Notes under the pieces: generated by a model
Seen by the model: only the letters and a program-made list of their open reading frames with translations
What the model was told of the DNA's origin: nothing
Databases searched by the model: none
Assembly (NCBI GenBank): GCA_002633025.1
Contig: NMRB01001173.1
Location: forward strand, 59,184-123,183
DNA length: 64,000 nucleotides
Direction: 5' to 3'
Origin: Notospermus geniculatus
Lineage: Eukaryota > Nemertea > Pilidiophora > Heteronemertea > Lineidae
Shown here: piece after piece, positions 38,501 through 49,081 of the stretch
How the letters are laid out: each line of letters starts with the position of its first letter
Position numbering within the stretch: position 1 is the stretch's first letter
Translations under genes and position numbers: made by a program

Positions 38501-41500
38501 CTTGCTTCAACTCTCAACTAAGGACAGCACTGGACAGCTTCGAGGCAGTCTATCGAGAGGCTCTATGGTATTTCATTTGAGAGACAGATGGAATCTGACC
38601 ACCACTTCCTTTCATAGCCTTTATAATCGGGAGTCATTACTGGGAGGGATCACCTCAGAGTATCAGGACACCTCTCAATTAAGGACAACATACGTCAGTC
38701 CCAAGTGCACCACTAGAGAGGTTAAGATAACGTTCCGACTCCAACTCCAGAGGACTCTTTTTTGGGGAACTACGTCATCAAATACAACGAGGTTTTCCAA
38801 AGCAATGGTGTGTACTCACTCAGGAGAACGAATAGAACCCACCTGAGTGGTAAATTTCTCGTCAACTTGAAAAATCCGAATTTTAGCACCTCGGAGTCGG
38901 AGTGGGAGTGGGAGTCGGACCAGATCTTAACCTCTCTACTAACAGAGAGGTTCCACTCTACTTGGCCAATATACTACATCAATTGATTTCCAATATAATA
39001 TGCCAATTAAGTGATGAATTCATTATGGGATCCTATAATAATCGCACGACAGATTACATACGAAACACAGTATGACTACTTCCCGATAAGTAATCAGATC
39101 ACAGGCCAAACTAAGTAGATGTGATATAAAATGGTATTGGCTTTCATCCATCGGAAACTGTTTACCTGTATTGGTTAATCACTGAAGAGCGGCATAGAAA
39201 CTAGACAATAGGACAAACACCGCAGTTGTGTTGTGATGGGCTGACCAAACTTAGTTTTATTGCCGAGACCGAAGACAACTGTTCTGACACTCTGCCCCTT
39301 GCTTTGCTGGGTGACCAAACTTGAGAGTACATGTGTGGGGGGTCTAGGAAAACCCGGCGGATGTCACTGAGTGATCAGCAAGGGATGTCAGATTGCTTGT
39401 GCATTGATCTGCTACTGTTCACCTGTTACGAAGTACATTTCACCAAGGCCATTAACACTTTCCTCAAATACGACATCCGCCCGGTTTTTCCTAGACCGTC
39501 ACACATATTTGATCCCTGACCGGTGGATGGCAATGATAATTGTATGAGACATGATCAAGATAATATAATGATGGTGCACAGTAACCTGCCCTCCCAACTC
39601 GCTATTCCTCATACTCACAGAGATCTCTTGGCTGTAGAAAGGGTTAGGAACCTCCTCCGGGTCGAAGATTAAAAAGGCCTTCCAACACCCTTCAATCCTG
39701 GCACTGATATTGCACAGCAACTGACCGTTGCTAAAACCTGATGAAGAAGAGACGGTTAGACAAACTTGAAGTAACACGAAGTCTCAAAATGGATTTGAAA
39801 TTCAAGACAGCTCCACTGAGGCTAGGTTAGGTGCATCACGCTGCTCATGTGCAGCAGCACCATAAGTCAGAGGAGAGGAACAGCTTGTCAATTCACTGCA
39901 GGGTAACTCCCTATAACTCCTCAAATGCTGTACCTACCTGGAGATGAGGACACTATCGACCACATTGTACTTGTTGATTCACTCGCATGGACACCATCTG
40001 AAAAGGGTAAGACATGTATGTGACACCACCTGAAGCGCTTTGAGACCGTGTTACAGTGGAAAGCGCTGTATAAAAGCCTAACATTATCATCATTACTGTT
40101 GTTTATTCAATAGTCTTCAATATCCTAAAGTCAGTAATACCCTAACACCATCTAAGGCATAGCATCTTTGACAAGGTTATCATATGATCTCTGGGGACAG
40201 AATACAAAGGGTATAATACACAGACAATGAATGCCAAAATAAGTTCCTAAGCAAGGTATTTAAGTATCATCATTTGTAGGAGGATTGAGATGAGACTTTG
40301 ATCTCTAAGCCATTTGGGACCAAGTTCTAAGTTCTTTGAATCTCCTGTAACAAGGTTCAAGGGAAGTCTGTAGATGATGGCAAGGTTGAGCCATCGAATG
40401 AATACCGGTACAAAAGGTGCTCCTCCAAGTAGAGTTTTCTCATGCGAGTTGGCTTTCAATATGCAAGTCACCATTTGAGTTTCCATATAGCTTCCTCCTT
40501 GACCAATGACACAAACAACTGGTCATAGTTTCTACGACTGAGTTTCTACGACTGAGTTGTCCATAGAGAGGTAACTTGCATGAAGAAATTCTCATGTAGA
40601 AGAGCACCTTTCGCTTCTTTAGTACCGGTACTGGTAAGTGATTGTTATCAGAGTATCAGAGTAGTGGGTTTGAATCCCGTAGGAAGCGATGTCTTTCACC
40701 TTAGAAACCCGTTTCTATTTCTATGTTCATCAAAGTATCTATAATCTGGTGTGGAAAAGAGGATGTCTTGTCAGACACCTGTAGCCATTCTGCACCTACT
40801 CCCACCATCAGAGGTAACTGCCCGAGAACCCGTTGATTGGTGAGGAAACCTGCCGTCAAACATCGCGAACACTCTCACGTCATCCACTGATTGTGTTATC
40901 AGAGTGAATACTCAGACAGGGTTATGGTATCTCCTGCCTAATTCTGTCATCTCAGTCAATATGAACCCTCGGTCAGGAAATGATGGTCACTAATGGGGGC
41001 TGACGGACAGGTTAACAACAGCAACAACGATAGAGTGCTGTGTGCCGTAGCAGTGGAATATCGCGCCATTGCTTTCCTGTTGTAGTTTGTGAACAATCTT
41101 GTCCCCAGAGGCCAATTGCTCCTTTACTTTTGAGGGAGTTTTAAACAGCGCCCCCTAGGTCAAGATTTCTTCCTGAAGTCAGGCAGCGTTAAAAAGGGAT
41201 GCACTACCATCTTCCAGACGAGATTTTCACGATCACGCCACATTCCACGCTCTACGTCTTCAGCATCGCAACGCTGACTTTTTCTGCTGCAATCAATGCG
41301 TGGAAAGCGTGAATTCAATTTGTGAAAAGATTCCCGCCAACTGCCATCAAATATTTAAGCTAATATTGCGATCAAAGTATGGAAACTTTTAGCCTCAAAC
41401 ACGATTACCATCAGCACCAGGGAAGCGAGATGATTTTGTCGATGAAGGAACTCAATTCAGCTTAAAGAATATCAATAATAAGGCCAGGTATTGAGCCTTT

Positions 41501-44500
41501 TTTAATCCGCTAAACGTCAAGGTTAGTTTTTTACACCATAGATTATCTAAGGGTGGCTGCGCAGAGTGAAGTCGTGTATGCACGTGGCTGGAAGGATACC
41601 ACAGTTCAGTTGCCACGCAATGGGCCTTGATGTGCAGGGTGTCAGAGGATTAGAGGATTGAATCGACAAAATCTCAAGAGGTAGCTCTTTTGCAGCGAGA
41701 TGGGGTCCGCTGCCCAAAGAGAGGGGATGCTGACACAACTGTGTCACAGAGCATCAGCGCCATCTGTTGGTGGCCATCAGAACCATGTGGAGGCCCTCAC
41801 TGGCAGAAGGTGAATACCTTCAGAGCTATTGAAATCCCAACAGGGGACGATTACAACTCAAAAGCATTTCATTAATCAGAACAATCACTTGGAAAATCTA
41901 TCAACAGGCAGGTCATATGGCGCATAGGCCAATAGTACACCTGATTAAACGATTCACCAAAGTGCTGGATAATACGCTGTCAGTGTCACAAGCAATACTG
42001 CGATCATTCGACCGTGATAATCAAGCCCACAAGTGAGAGATCTGGTTGCCGAGTGACGAGGATGCATATGTACGAGATCAGCCGACCGTGACGTCGTGTA
42101 AAGTGCTGGTTTTCCTCATCAATGATTCGTCAGTCGAGGAGACACACGGACGCCGGGGCGGACAGAATGATATAGGAATCGACAGCGAGATACCATGGTG
42201 ATGCCAATAACAGTTATGAGGTTATCATTCAGCAGGCTTACTCGTGCTTGTTTTAGCAATACAAAGACCATACATGCAATACTTCAGAATTTCCCCCATT
42301 CTTACCAAACTTACCATGTTGCAGAGCCAGCAGAAGCCTATTCCAATAATTCTTGCTGTGAACACTGATATAGTTCAACATTTTCAACGCATCTGGAATC
42401 TCACAGTCTTCAAGGACAACAATTATCACTCGTTGTTTATGTTGCGATATCGCCGTGATATGCGCGATCGTCTCTTCATATTGTAGCCACGTATTCTCCA
42501 CGTAACTCGGCGACAGAACAATTATTATCCTCTCACTAAGCATAATGGAACAGACAATATTTTGTATCTCCGACACATTTTTATCGTAGTCCCGTTGGTC
42601 GAAACATGTTTTGAAACAATACGGTTCTGCCTCAAGGCGGTGTATAAGGTCCTCCTCCACCCAATGTCGATCATTTGCATTATAAGACACGAACGCATGA
42701 TAACGGTATTTCTCATCGAGTCTGTGTGCAGGGATTTGTAGATCCTCTATACACAGGGAAATGTGCCACATATATATTATACATATATCACATATATAAT
42801 ATATATACATTAATATATATGAATCGGATATATAAAATGCTAGACACCTTCTGGATATCCGTGGTTGTATATATATTATATATGCAGTGTATATATAATA
42901 TATATAATATAATATATATATAATGGCCATCATGCTACATATATGATATATTCATATTTATTTTCATTTCATATATATATTAGATATATAGGTGGATTTA
43001 TTGCTATTTTGACTAAAAAGTACACACTGAAATATTGTTATTTACACATAATTTTATTGAGATCAATATTTACACGGAGAATCAGTTACAGAGAACATTA
43101 GAATAATACAGCGTTGATCGGTATTATACATGGAGAATGTCTAGCAGAGAACAGTTGAATTNGTATTCTTGGTGGAAGAAAGCATCGAGGAACTCGTTGA
43201 GTTGGGGTATTGTGTGACATGATATTAGAATATCACGGATGATTGAAGGAATATTCAACCGTGATATCATCAGAACAGACAATTTCATCATCAGAAATCA
43301 GAGAATTTTTGCACGCCATTTGGAAGTTTGCAGTCTTCCACTGCACAACACGCTTCACCTTTCGAGTCCCAAAGGCTGCGATTACATAGAGGTATACAGT
43401 ATACAGACACGCCAGTCAACAATGGGTTCACAGTCACAAACACTTTGTGAAACCTTTGTCAACCGGCATGATCGTATACCATATACCTCAATGTAAATTG
43501 TAATCGCACCTCACAAATTCAAAATGAATCTTGTGAAATCATTTGTGCTTGATATGTCTCCACTTTTCTAAGCAGATTAACCTGAATTGTTAGGCAGACC
43601 ATCAAATGGACTCCAAAGTCCTATCTACCCCATGACCTTCACCAAAAAGGTCAATTGAGAACGAGGTCAAAGACAAAACTATATTTTTGAGGGTATTGGA
43701 GCCTGATTGTTTTTCTATTAGTTCATGGCTGATTGATCACATCTCACCAAATCATTCTCACAATGGTTCTCACTTTTTCCCACCGTGAGAACAGAGACAT
43801 GTGAGGAGTTTAACGGCAATTGATTTTCTCCGAGACCTTGAAGGAGACTCAGGCTGTCTGTCTCGAAAGATTTAAATCAAATCTGCTATTGAAATTGATG
43901 ACACGGCTTTGTGGAGAACACAATATATTGTGATCGAGTTTTGTCCCTTTCAAAACTCCCTAATTTCAAAGCATTGCCTAAGGAAGCGATAATCAACAGA
44001 CATTACTTTGAAGGAATCAGACGTTCAAAGCAGGACAGGCAAGGGTGTTACAGATCATTGGATTCGGAGGAATTTGATTGCTTGGCTGCCCCCTCTGCAG
44101 TTAGAGACTCAACGGATCATCATGCGAGAAACTTTAGTGGTAGAGTGTCAAGACACTGAATTTTAGTGCGAGGAGGCACCAGGTTCAAATCTAGCTGACA
44201 CAGGGCACTCAGTGGTAGAGAACTATGAGCAGTCATTTTGTGTCCCTGGACAAGACATAAGCCATAGGAAACCAATAGGGAGGTTGAGATCAGCAACTTA
44301 TCACGGATCCTTTTCGTATACGGACAGAATTCTGTACAACAAGGACTTTGTGTACATTTTGATCCGTATACGTATAAGGATCCATCATTAGGGAGATCTC
44401 AACCTCCCTAATGAAGGTGAATTCCCCAACCTATGGCAAGACAGAGTTTGGAACATACTCTAATGTCTCATACTCTAATGTCTCATACTCTAATGTCTCA

Positions 44501-47500
44501 TACTCTAATGTCTCATACTCTAATGTCTCATACTCTAATGTCTCATACTCTAATGTCTCATACTCTAATGTTTCATACTCTAACGTTTCATAAAAAGGAA
44601 GGAGTTGTTGACATCCAGAAATGGTGAGTGGTCTCAACACCGACATATCTGCCCCCCACAAGGGAGAGAAAAACAGGCGCTGATAATACAGGGAAGACTC
44701 TATCAAATATATTTTTGCAAAATCTTTGCAGACCAGACAAAGGAACAACGATATATGCTTTGACACTAAAGTACATCCCTCAAAAGAAGAGGAAATGATG
44801 TACAAAGAAACCGGTGAGATAGAAAATAGGAGTTGTTGGATGAAGGCGGAGGACAATCTGGCATCCTCCAGAGGGCTTCCGACGGTAAGGTGAAGATGGA
44901 AAGGAAGTCACTATCTTTAGGTAAATAAAGGCTTTGATGTCATGTCCTCTCTGTAGGGATTTGACTTGACTTCAGACAGGGATGGAGTTTGCTAAATGTG
45001 GGTATCTCTGGCAGCGGATGGCATTTACCTTAAAGAAATATTGGGTCATGAGCTGCGAGCTCTGACTTCTCTCATTATTAGCTCTTTAGACATTTGGTAA
45101 TTTGTATGTTACACAGGAGGAAACCTACACTGGGGGAGTGTCAACTAGAGTTGCCCTCTCTATCACATGAGTACTGGGAATCAAACTCGAGATCTCCGAG
45201 ATGACAGGCGCTAATGGTTTCCAGCTTACTACTGTTACATGCCACCTCTGCCAGCTAAAGTTTGGGTCTTGTAAGATAGTTGGCCCGGGTTCTCACACTG
45301 TGCACAAGGTTAATTCAATGAAATACCAATCATAACTCAAGTAGCCACTGTCCAGTCTATTCAGGTCAGTCTCGATCTCCACACCGAACGATCATTCGTA
45401 CGGCTGCCTCTTGAGACGCGGATAATCATGAATGCTGACTGGTGTAAACCGCCGATCGAGAAACGGCGCCGGGCGAATTGTCAAGAATAAGTTCATCAAT
45501 AACTTCGTCCAGTCGCTGCCATTCACGCGTAACATAGCCATGGTTTATAATGAAACACAGATATGTTTTCATGGAAGCGGTAGCGTTACCTTGGCTTCTA
45601 ATTAAATAATGATAGAAATACGACAGACCACTAACATTGGACCCATTAGGTGAAATGAATAAATCCATTTCTTGTAAGAACTCATATTTCACACAGATTT
45701 ACCGCGTCATTTTTATCGTCTTGTCGATTACACAACAGAGAAACCTGAGGCCATAGCGAGGCGGGAGAATCACAGATCAATAGTTGAATCAACCGAGGCT
45801 GCGGTGACTGCCACTGTCATTACATTGGTTTCCGATAAGAAACACAACCAACGTTTTCTAACCAGGCTAATAACTTCATTAGAATTTGCGAAAGTTGTGG
45901 AAGCTTTCACGCAGCACAAATACGAATCTTAACAACAGAGATCAGCCAATGTGATGCTGGTCCATTTTAATGGCCGCCGCGGTTAACGACCGAGAATTGT
46001 ATTTTCAACTTCGGTGCGTTGTCAGGCGCTGTTTCAAACTCATGTGATCAAACTGTTCTTTCATGTCTATTTGCCTTTGGGAGAAACTAAGACTCAATTT
46101 TCAAAGTGTTTGTCTCAACATATACTGGTCGCATCGCGGTTGCAAGATTGCAACCACCAAACAAGCTGTGACACATTAAGGTTATTCAACTTCAGTTGAC
46201 CACAACTAGACATTACAGGCACCTCTTCACGTGAGACTTTTCATGCGCAAGGTGGCTCTCTATATGGGCAACTACCCTCTGTGTAAGATGTAATGATGAA
46301 CTGCCTCACTGAGAGCCAGCTTGCCCGAGAAAACCTCATATTGAGAAGCACCTTCAACAAAAGCACGATACTGATGGATAAACTAAATCACTAGAAAATC
46401 AAGCAACTGATAGAACAAAGAAATGTCAAAAAGTGAAAGAAATAAAGTGATCACGAGAAGTAATGATTGAAGAAAAGAATCAAAGGCTTCCATCAAGTGA
46501 TGAACGTGGCCACGCGTGATGTAAAGTGCCATTGGCTTGCACGAGAGGTTCTTGTGGCGACAAAAGCATTAATTGGGAGGAAGATAGTTATCTTTGATAG
46601 CATTGTGCCGGTTATTGATTCTTAATGGATGGCGATGATTTGTAGTCCGCTGTTTGTTGAAATCTTCGTGCAGAAGGAAAGATGGAGTGGTTTGTGAGGG
46701 GAAGGCAAGGCCGGTGCTGTTTCTCCGAGGAGAACCTTGTTAAGGCCTAGCCAAAAGAAGGCTCAATTTGCAAGCATGAAATAGGCGTTGTAAGGTCCTT
46801 TAAAAATAGAATATGGGTCAGGTGAAAGCTTGCAGGCCGAAGACTGAGGATAAATAGCTGGAGTACCCTGAGACCATTTCAGAAGTTGAAATTTTCAACT
46901 TTACGAGTGACGATATGACAGACCACCTACCGGGTCAAACATTGACAAAAACAAAGCTGAAATGTACATACCTCTGAATGAATGGTAACTCACATACTTA
47001 AAGGAAGTCATCCTAGAATTGGACCACAAACATCAAGCCACAAATATCCGCAGCATTGAGGCTGAGAGGAAAGACGCCATTGCATGGTCAACGTAGAATG
47101 CCAATGCGATGTTTGCATAAAAACAAATTTACGGCACGACACCTTGTGCCACAGTTGCGCCGAGATCCCTCACCTAGCTGTTTCTTATTTTCTTGTAGCA
47201 AGATAAAAGATGTTTTTTTAAGGAGAACAATGCGGCCAGCGTATGGCCGACGGTCAATATGCATGAAACATGGTACGGTAGAGAAACGTACTGGACCCAA
47301 GATCAAAGTGAGAAGAGAAAACCTAAGGCCATCTCATTATTAACCAAAGACTCTTTTGAGGCGGAACACGAAAAAGTTCAAAGTAGCACCTGAATGACTT
47401 GTTCAGCTTGTGAAATTTTTTACCATATTTGTTGATAAAAATGCAGCCTGTCTTTCTGATGCGAGTGCGAGGTTTGGCAGGTGTTACCACTTGTCATTCT

Positions 47501-49081
47501 CTCAAGAAAACTGCTAACATAACCTTGATTTTGATGCCAGATATCTTTGACTGAGGCCCAGCAGGAAGAAAACTTGTAGATTTCTGCGCTGGATTTCTCG
47601 AGATTCTGCCACAAAAGAATACAACCTGGAATTTTGACGATGATTCCATCATGAGTAGAATGGAAAACAGCACCAGATTTTAGGAAAAAGAATGACTTTT
47701 AGACCCGTATTTTAGAACGCTCCTCAACGTAAAGGAGTTCCTCAAGGCTGTTGTTCTCAACAGAATGATAGCCTTGAGGAACTCCTTTACGTTGAGGAGC
47801 GTTCTAAAATACGGACCACTGTGTTTTTCAATCAGATTTGTACACAGGTTCTCTCAGATCTGTCAGGATCAAATTGATATCGATGACCTAACACTTAGTA
47901 ACAGCCGCTGCAAGGACAGAAGTGAAATCAAATCAACGAAGCGAAAGGAAAAGTTCTGTAATAAAATCCTCCTGAGTGACTCTTAATTTGAGATAGACAA
48001 AGGTGCTACTCCTGGTGTGTGATTTGTTGGCCATGCTAGTGTCGACACGCTGCCTGGTGATTAACAGAAGATATTAAGATTGATAAGCTGAGAATGTTGT
48101 TGCTATCAGAGTCTTGCCAACAACAACAACAAACATGGTGAGAGGAATACAACAAATCTAACCATGACGCAGTGCAGCGTAAAGCAGTAGGCTACCAGCC
48201 ACTTGACGGTTGTGGGTTCGATTCTCAGGATTACCTATTCCTCATGTGACATGTGATGGATACTTGTCTCTCAATGGCAGCATTCAGCCCTCTCAAGTTT
48301 GCACTTGTCCAGTGTCTAATGTGTGAACAGAAAGGGCCTAACTATTGCTAACAACTGTGGGAGGATCCCTCGGGAAAGAATCAAGTCCAGCGTTCACACC
48401 TCACAAGCATATTGTAAGTTTCAAGAGCAAAAACAACTCCATCAACAAAAACCTGCTTATCTTATCAATAAGAATGTTGTTTCTTCACGAACTCGAGAGA
48501 AACACGAAACATCACTGAAGGACAGCACAGCGGTGATAGGTTACACTTTCCTCTAAAATATGTTTTTGAACTATTTGAAGAATGCTGGAACAAAACCAGA
48601 GAATCACACCTGTTCCTATACTGAGCCTTCATTACCAAGCCTCATACATGGTATCTTACAGCTTCAAATTGGCCTATTGGGCAAAAAAGCCAGTTAAGTC
48701 TAAAGAAGTCCCACGTGTTCATACGTGAAGCTTGTCGGAAGTCACAGAAGTTGTCCTTGAAAAGACTTAGAAATCTCACCAGTTGCAGAAAAGGACTCAC
48801 CAGAAGTCTCAGTTGGAGTAAGGAACTCAGAAAAGTCTCACAAGTTGAAGAAAGGAACTTAGAGAAGTCTCACAAGTTGAAGTAAGGGACTTGAAAAGTG
48901 TCACAAGGTGAAATAAGGGACGTAAAGAAGTCTCTCAAGATGAAATAAGGCCGAACTTACCAGAGGTTTCACACGCCGTGTACTTGGAACTACCGGTACC
49001 CTTCTTCTCCATCGCCAGAGTAACAAGTTCTTTCAGAGTTTTGAATCTTTTATCAGTACTTGTAGAATCCACAGAGGCCAT
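35586..49081 (-). CDS. TMEM268: TMEM268-like membrane protein, copy with 5' exons
   Basis: Inferred coding exons on the minus strand: 49081-48961, 39997-39938, 39737-39619, 37550-37379, 36804-36704, [exon equivalent to 29716-about 29540 missing at the n at 36425], 36328-36227 and 35873-35586. The start exon reads MASVDSTSTDKRFKTLKELV and ends in phase 1. It joins in frame to DGVHASESTSTMW, then GFSNGQLLCNI, then EIS|ISGSEYAEL. The NGQLL block and the Ser-rich N-terminus parallel vertebrate TMEM268 (HNGQVL before the GIQVPADQYRSL region). Two membrane segments follow (see copy 1). The first intron is about 9 kb and contains a TIR-domain exon on the same strand. Family assignment rests on recalled similarity of the two membrane segments and the RHT...CQ C-terminal block. 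As assembled, the missing exon would break the mRNA. Confidence 0.65.
36425..36425. other. Single-n contig join that removes a TMEM268 exon
   Basis: The sequence GATCAACGGGTGAAT-n-CGCGATGATATCCC joins two points that are about 1.08 kb apart in unit 1 (29113 and 30195). The lost stretch contains the exon starting at 29716. Confidence 0.9.
37634..37826. repeat. 33-bp minisatellite, about six units (unit 2)
   Basis: Same unit as 31375-31606, but with one shortened copy near 37697 and different point changes. A length variant between the duplicated units. Confidence 0.95.
38713..38938. mobile_element. 226-bp MITE present only in unit 2
   Basis: Ends TAGAGAGGTTAAGAT and ATCTTAACCTCTCTA are perfect inverted repeats, with GACTCC-rich inner arms (CCGACTCCAACTCC against GGAGTCGG). 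Unit 1 has the empty site near 32515 (GTGCATCCCTAACAGAGAGG). The target duplication is short, TA or CTA, and cannot be fixed by eye. The element at 44277-44410 shares the ends. Confidence 0.8.
40413..40611. repeat. Family A MITE, good copy
   Basis: Left end AAAGGTGCTCCTCCAAGTAG, then TTTTCTCATGCGAGTTGGCT and TTCAATATGCAA. The right end is the inverse (TTGTCCATAGAGAGGTAACT, TGCATGAAGAAATTCTCATG, AGCACCTTT). About 60-bp arms, 199 bp in all. Confidence 0.7.
40640..40690 (+). repeat. Possible tRNA-derived SINE fragment
   Basis: GTGGGTTTGAATCCCGTAGG is a good B-box/T-arm match; the upstream A box is poor. Weakly supported. Confidence 0.25.
42315..42721 (-). CDS. TIR-domain exon (Toll/IL-1R type)
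   Basis: A minus-strand frame encoding nearly a whole TIR domain. Box 1 is YHAFVSYNAND, then helix WVEEDLIHRLE, box 2 is CFDQRDYDKN, then IIIVLSPSYVENTWLQYE, VIIVVLEDCEIPDAL and box 3 YWNRLLLAL. TIR domains mediate receptor-adaptor assembly in innate immunity, or cleave NAD+ in SARM-type proteins. The pattern here is closest to the Toll receptor class. The usual RDxxPG of box 2 reads RDYDKN, so Pro and Gly are missing. The exon ends at a strong GTAAGT donor just after ALQHG, so the protein continues. The acceptor is probably cctgcacacag at about 42722, although the frame stays open through an AT repeat further upstream. No LRR or membrane exon was found. It lies in the first intron of the TMEM268-like gene, same strand. 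Confidence 0.8.
42768..42990. repeat. AT-dinucleotide-rich low-complexity tract
   Basis: Long ATATAT runs broken by CATATA and TTATAT words, directly 5' (on the minus strand) of the TIR exon. Could obscure an upstream exon or promoter. Confidence 0.9.
43162..43162. other. Single n, possible contig join
   Basis: Isolated n about 400 bp upstream of the TIR exon. If sequence is lost here, as at 36425, upstream TIR-gene exons could be missing. Confidence 0.6.
44170..44225 (+). repeat. Possible tRNA-derived SINE fragment
   Basis: CACCAGGTTCAAATCTAGCT gives a B-box-like motif; AGTGGTAGAGAACTATGAGC follows. Weakly supported. Confidence 0.2.
44277..44410. repeat. MITE with TAGGGAGGTTGAGATC ends
   Basis: Begins TAGGGAGGTTGAGATC and ends GATCTCAACCTCCCTA, which are inverted. 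Further inner pairing: ATCACGGATCC and CGTATACGGA against their inverses. Related at the ends to the polymorphic element at 38713-38938. Confidence 0.75.
44456..44592. repeat. 15-bp minisatellite, about nine units
   Basis: CATACTCTAATGTCT repeated with almost no divergence, the last units reading TTTC and ACG. Divisible by three, so it opens frames on both strands (SNVSY, TLMSH, YETLE repeats). Not considered coding. Confidence 0.95.
45165..45240 (-). repeat. Possible tRNA-derived SINE fragment
   Basis: On the minus strand, CGAGTTTGATTCCCAGT is a B-box match, preceded by GCGCCTGTCATCTCGG. Weakly supported. Confidence 0.3.
45426..45668 (-). CDS. Unrecognised small open frame near the TIR exon
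   Basis: 80 codons from ATG, minus strand, open also a little upstream. The composition is protein-like: GLSYFYHYLIRSQ, KTYLCFIINHGY and EWQRLDEVIDELI. It ends in a stop after YTSQHS. I do not recognise the family. It lies 2.7 kb upstream of the TIR exon on the same strand, within the same host intron, so it may be an earlier exon of that gene, but no donor is obvious. Confidence 0.3.
   Translation of the reverse strand: MDLFISPNGSNVSGLSYFYHYLIRSQGNATASMKTYLCFIINHGYVTREWQRLDEVIDELILDNSPGAVSRSAVYTSQHS
46217..46354. repeat. Family A MITE, short copy
   Basis: AGGCACCTCTTCACGTGAG and GCAAGGTGGCTCTCTATATG, GGCAA form the left arm. AACTGCCTCACTGAGAGCC, AGCTTGCCCGAGAAAACCTC and GAAGCACCTT form the right arm. 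138 bp with a short interior. Confidence 0.7.
47705..47814. repeat. Hairpin with perfect 45-bp arms and 20-base loop
   Basis: 47705-47749 and 47770-47814 are exact reverse complements, starting CCGTATTTTAGAACGCTCC. No relation to other hairpins here. It has pre-miRNA-like dimensions but the pairing is too perfect. Confidence 0.85.
48180..48245 (+). repeat. tRNA-derived SINE head
   Basis: TAAAGCAGTAGGCTACCAGC serves as an A-box-like part and GTGGGTTCGATTCTCAGG as a clear B box, about 35 bases apart as in tRNAs. No full cloverleaf. Confidence 0.4.
48700..48955. repeat. Approximately 33-bp minisatellite beside a splice donor
   Basis: About six diverged units of AAGTCTCACAAGTTGAAG, followed by TAAGGGACTTAG. 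It ends within about 10 bases of the donor of the TMEM268-like start exon (48960). Confidence 0.75.

Noticed and set aside
39938-39997. Alternative splice of this exon to TTTTAG|C at 39730
   Set aside because: That junction brings a stop into frame; the acceptor with a pyrimidine tract at 39738 (cttcttcatcag) joins in frame across three exons.
44411-44627. SNVSY/TLMSH repeat frames
   Set aside because: Artefact of a 15-bp minisatellite whose length is divisible by three.
48700-48955. Regular repeats considered as a CRISPR array
   Set aside because: Units are head-to-tail without unique spacers, diverged, and in animal DNA; the same holds for the other arrays in the window.
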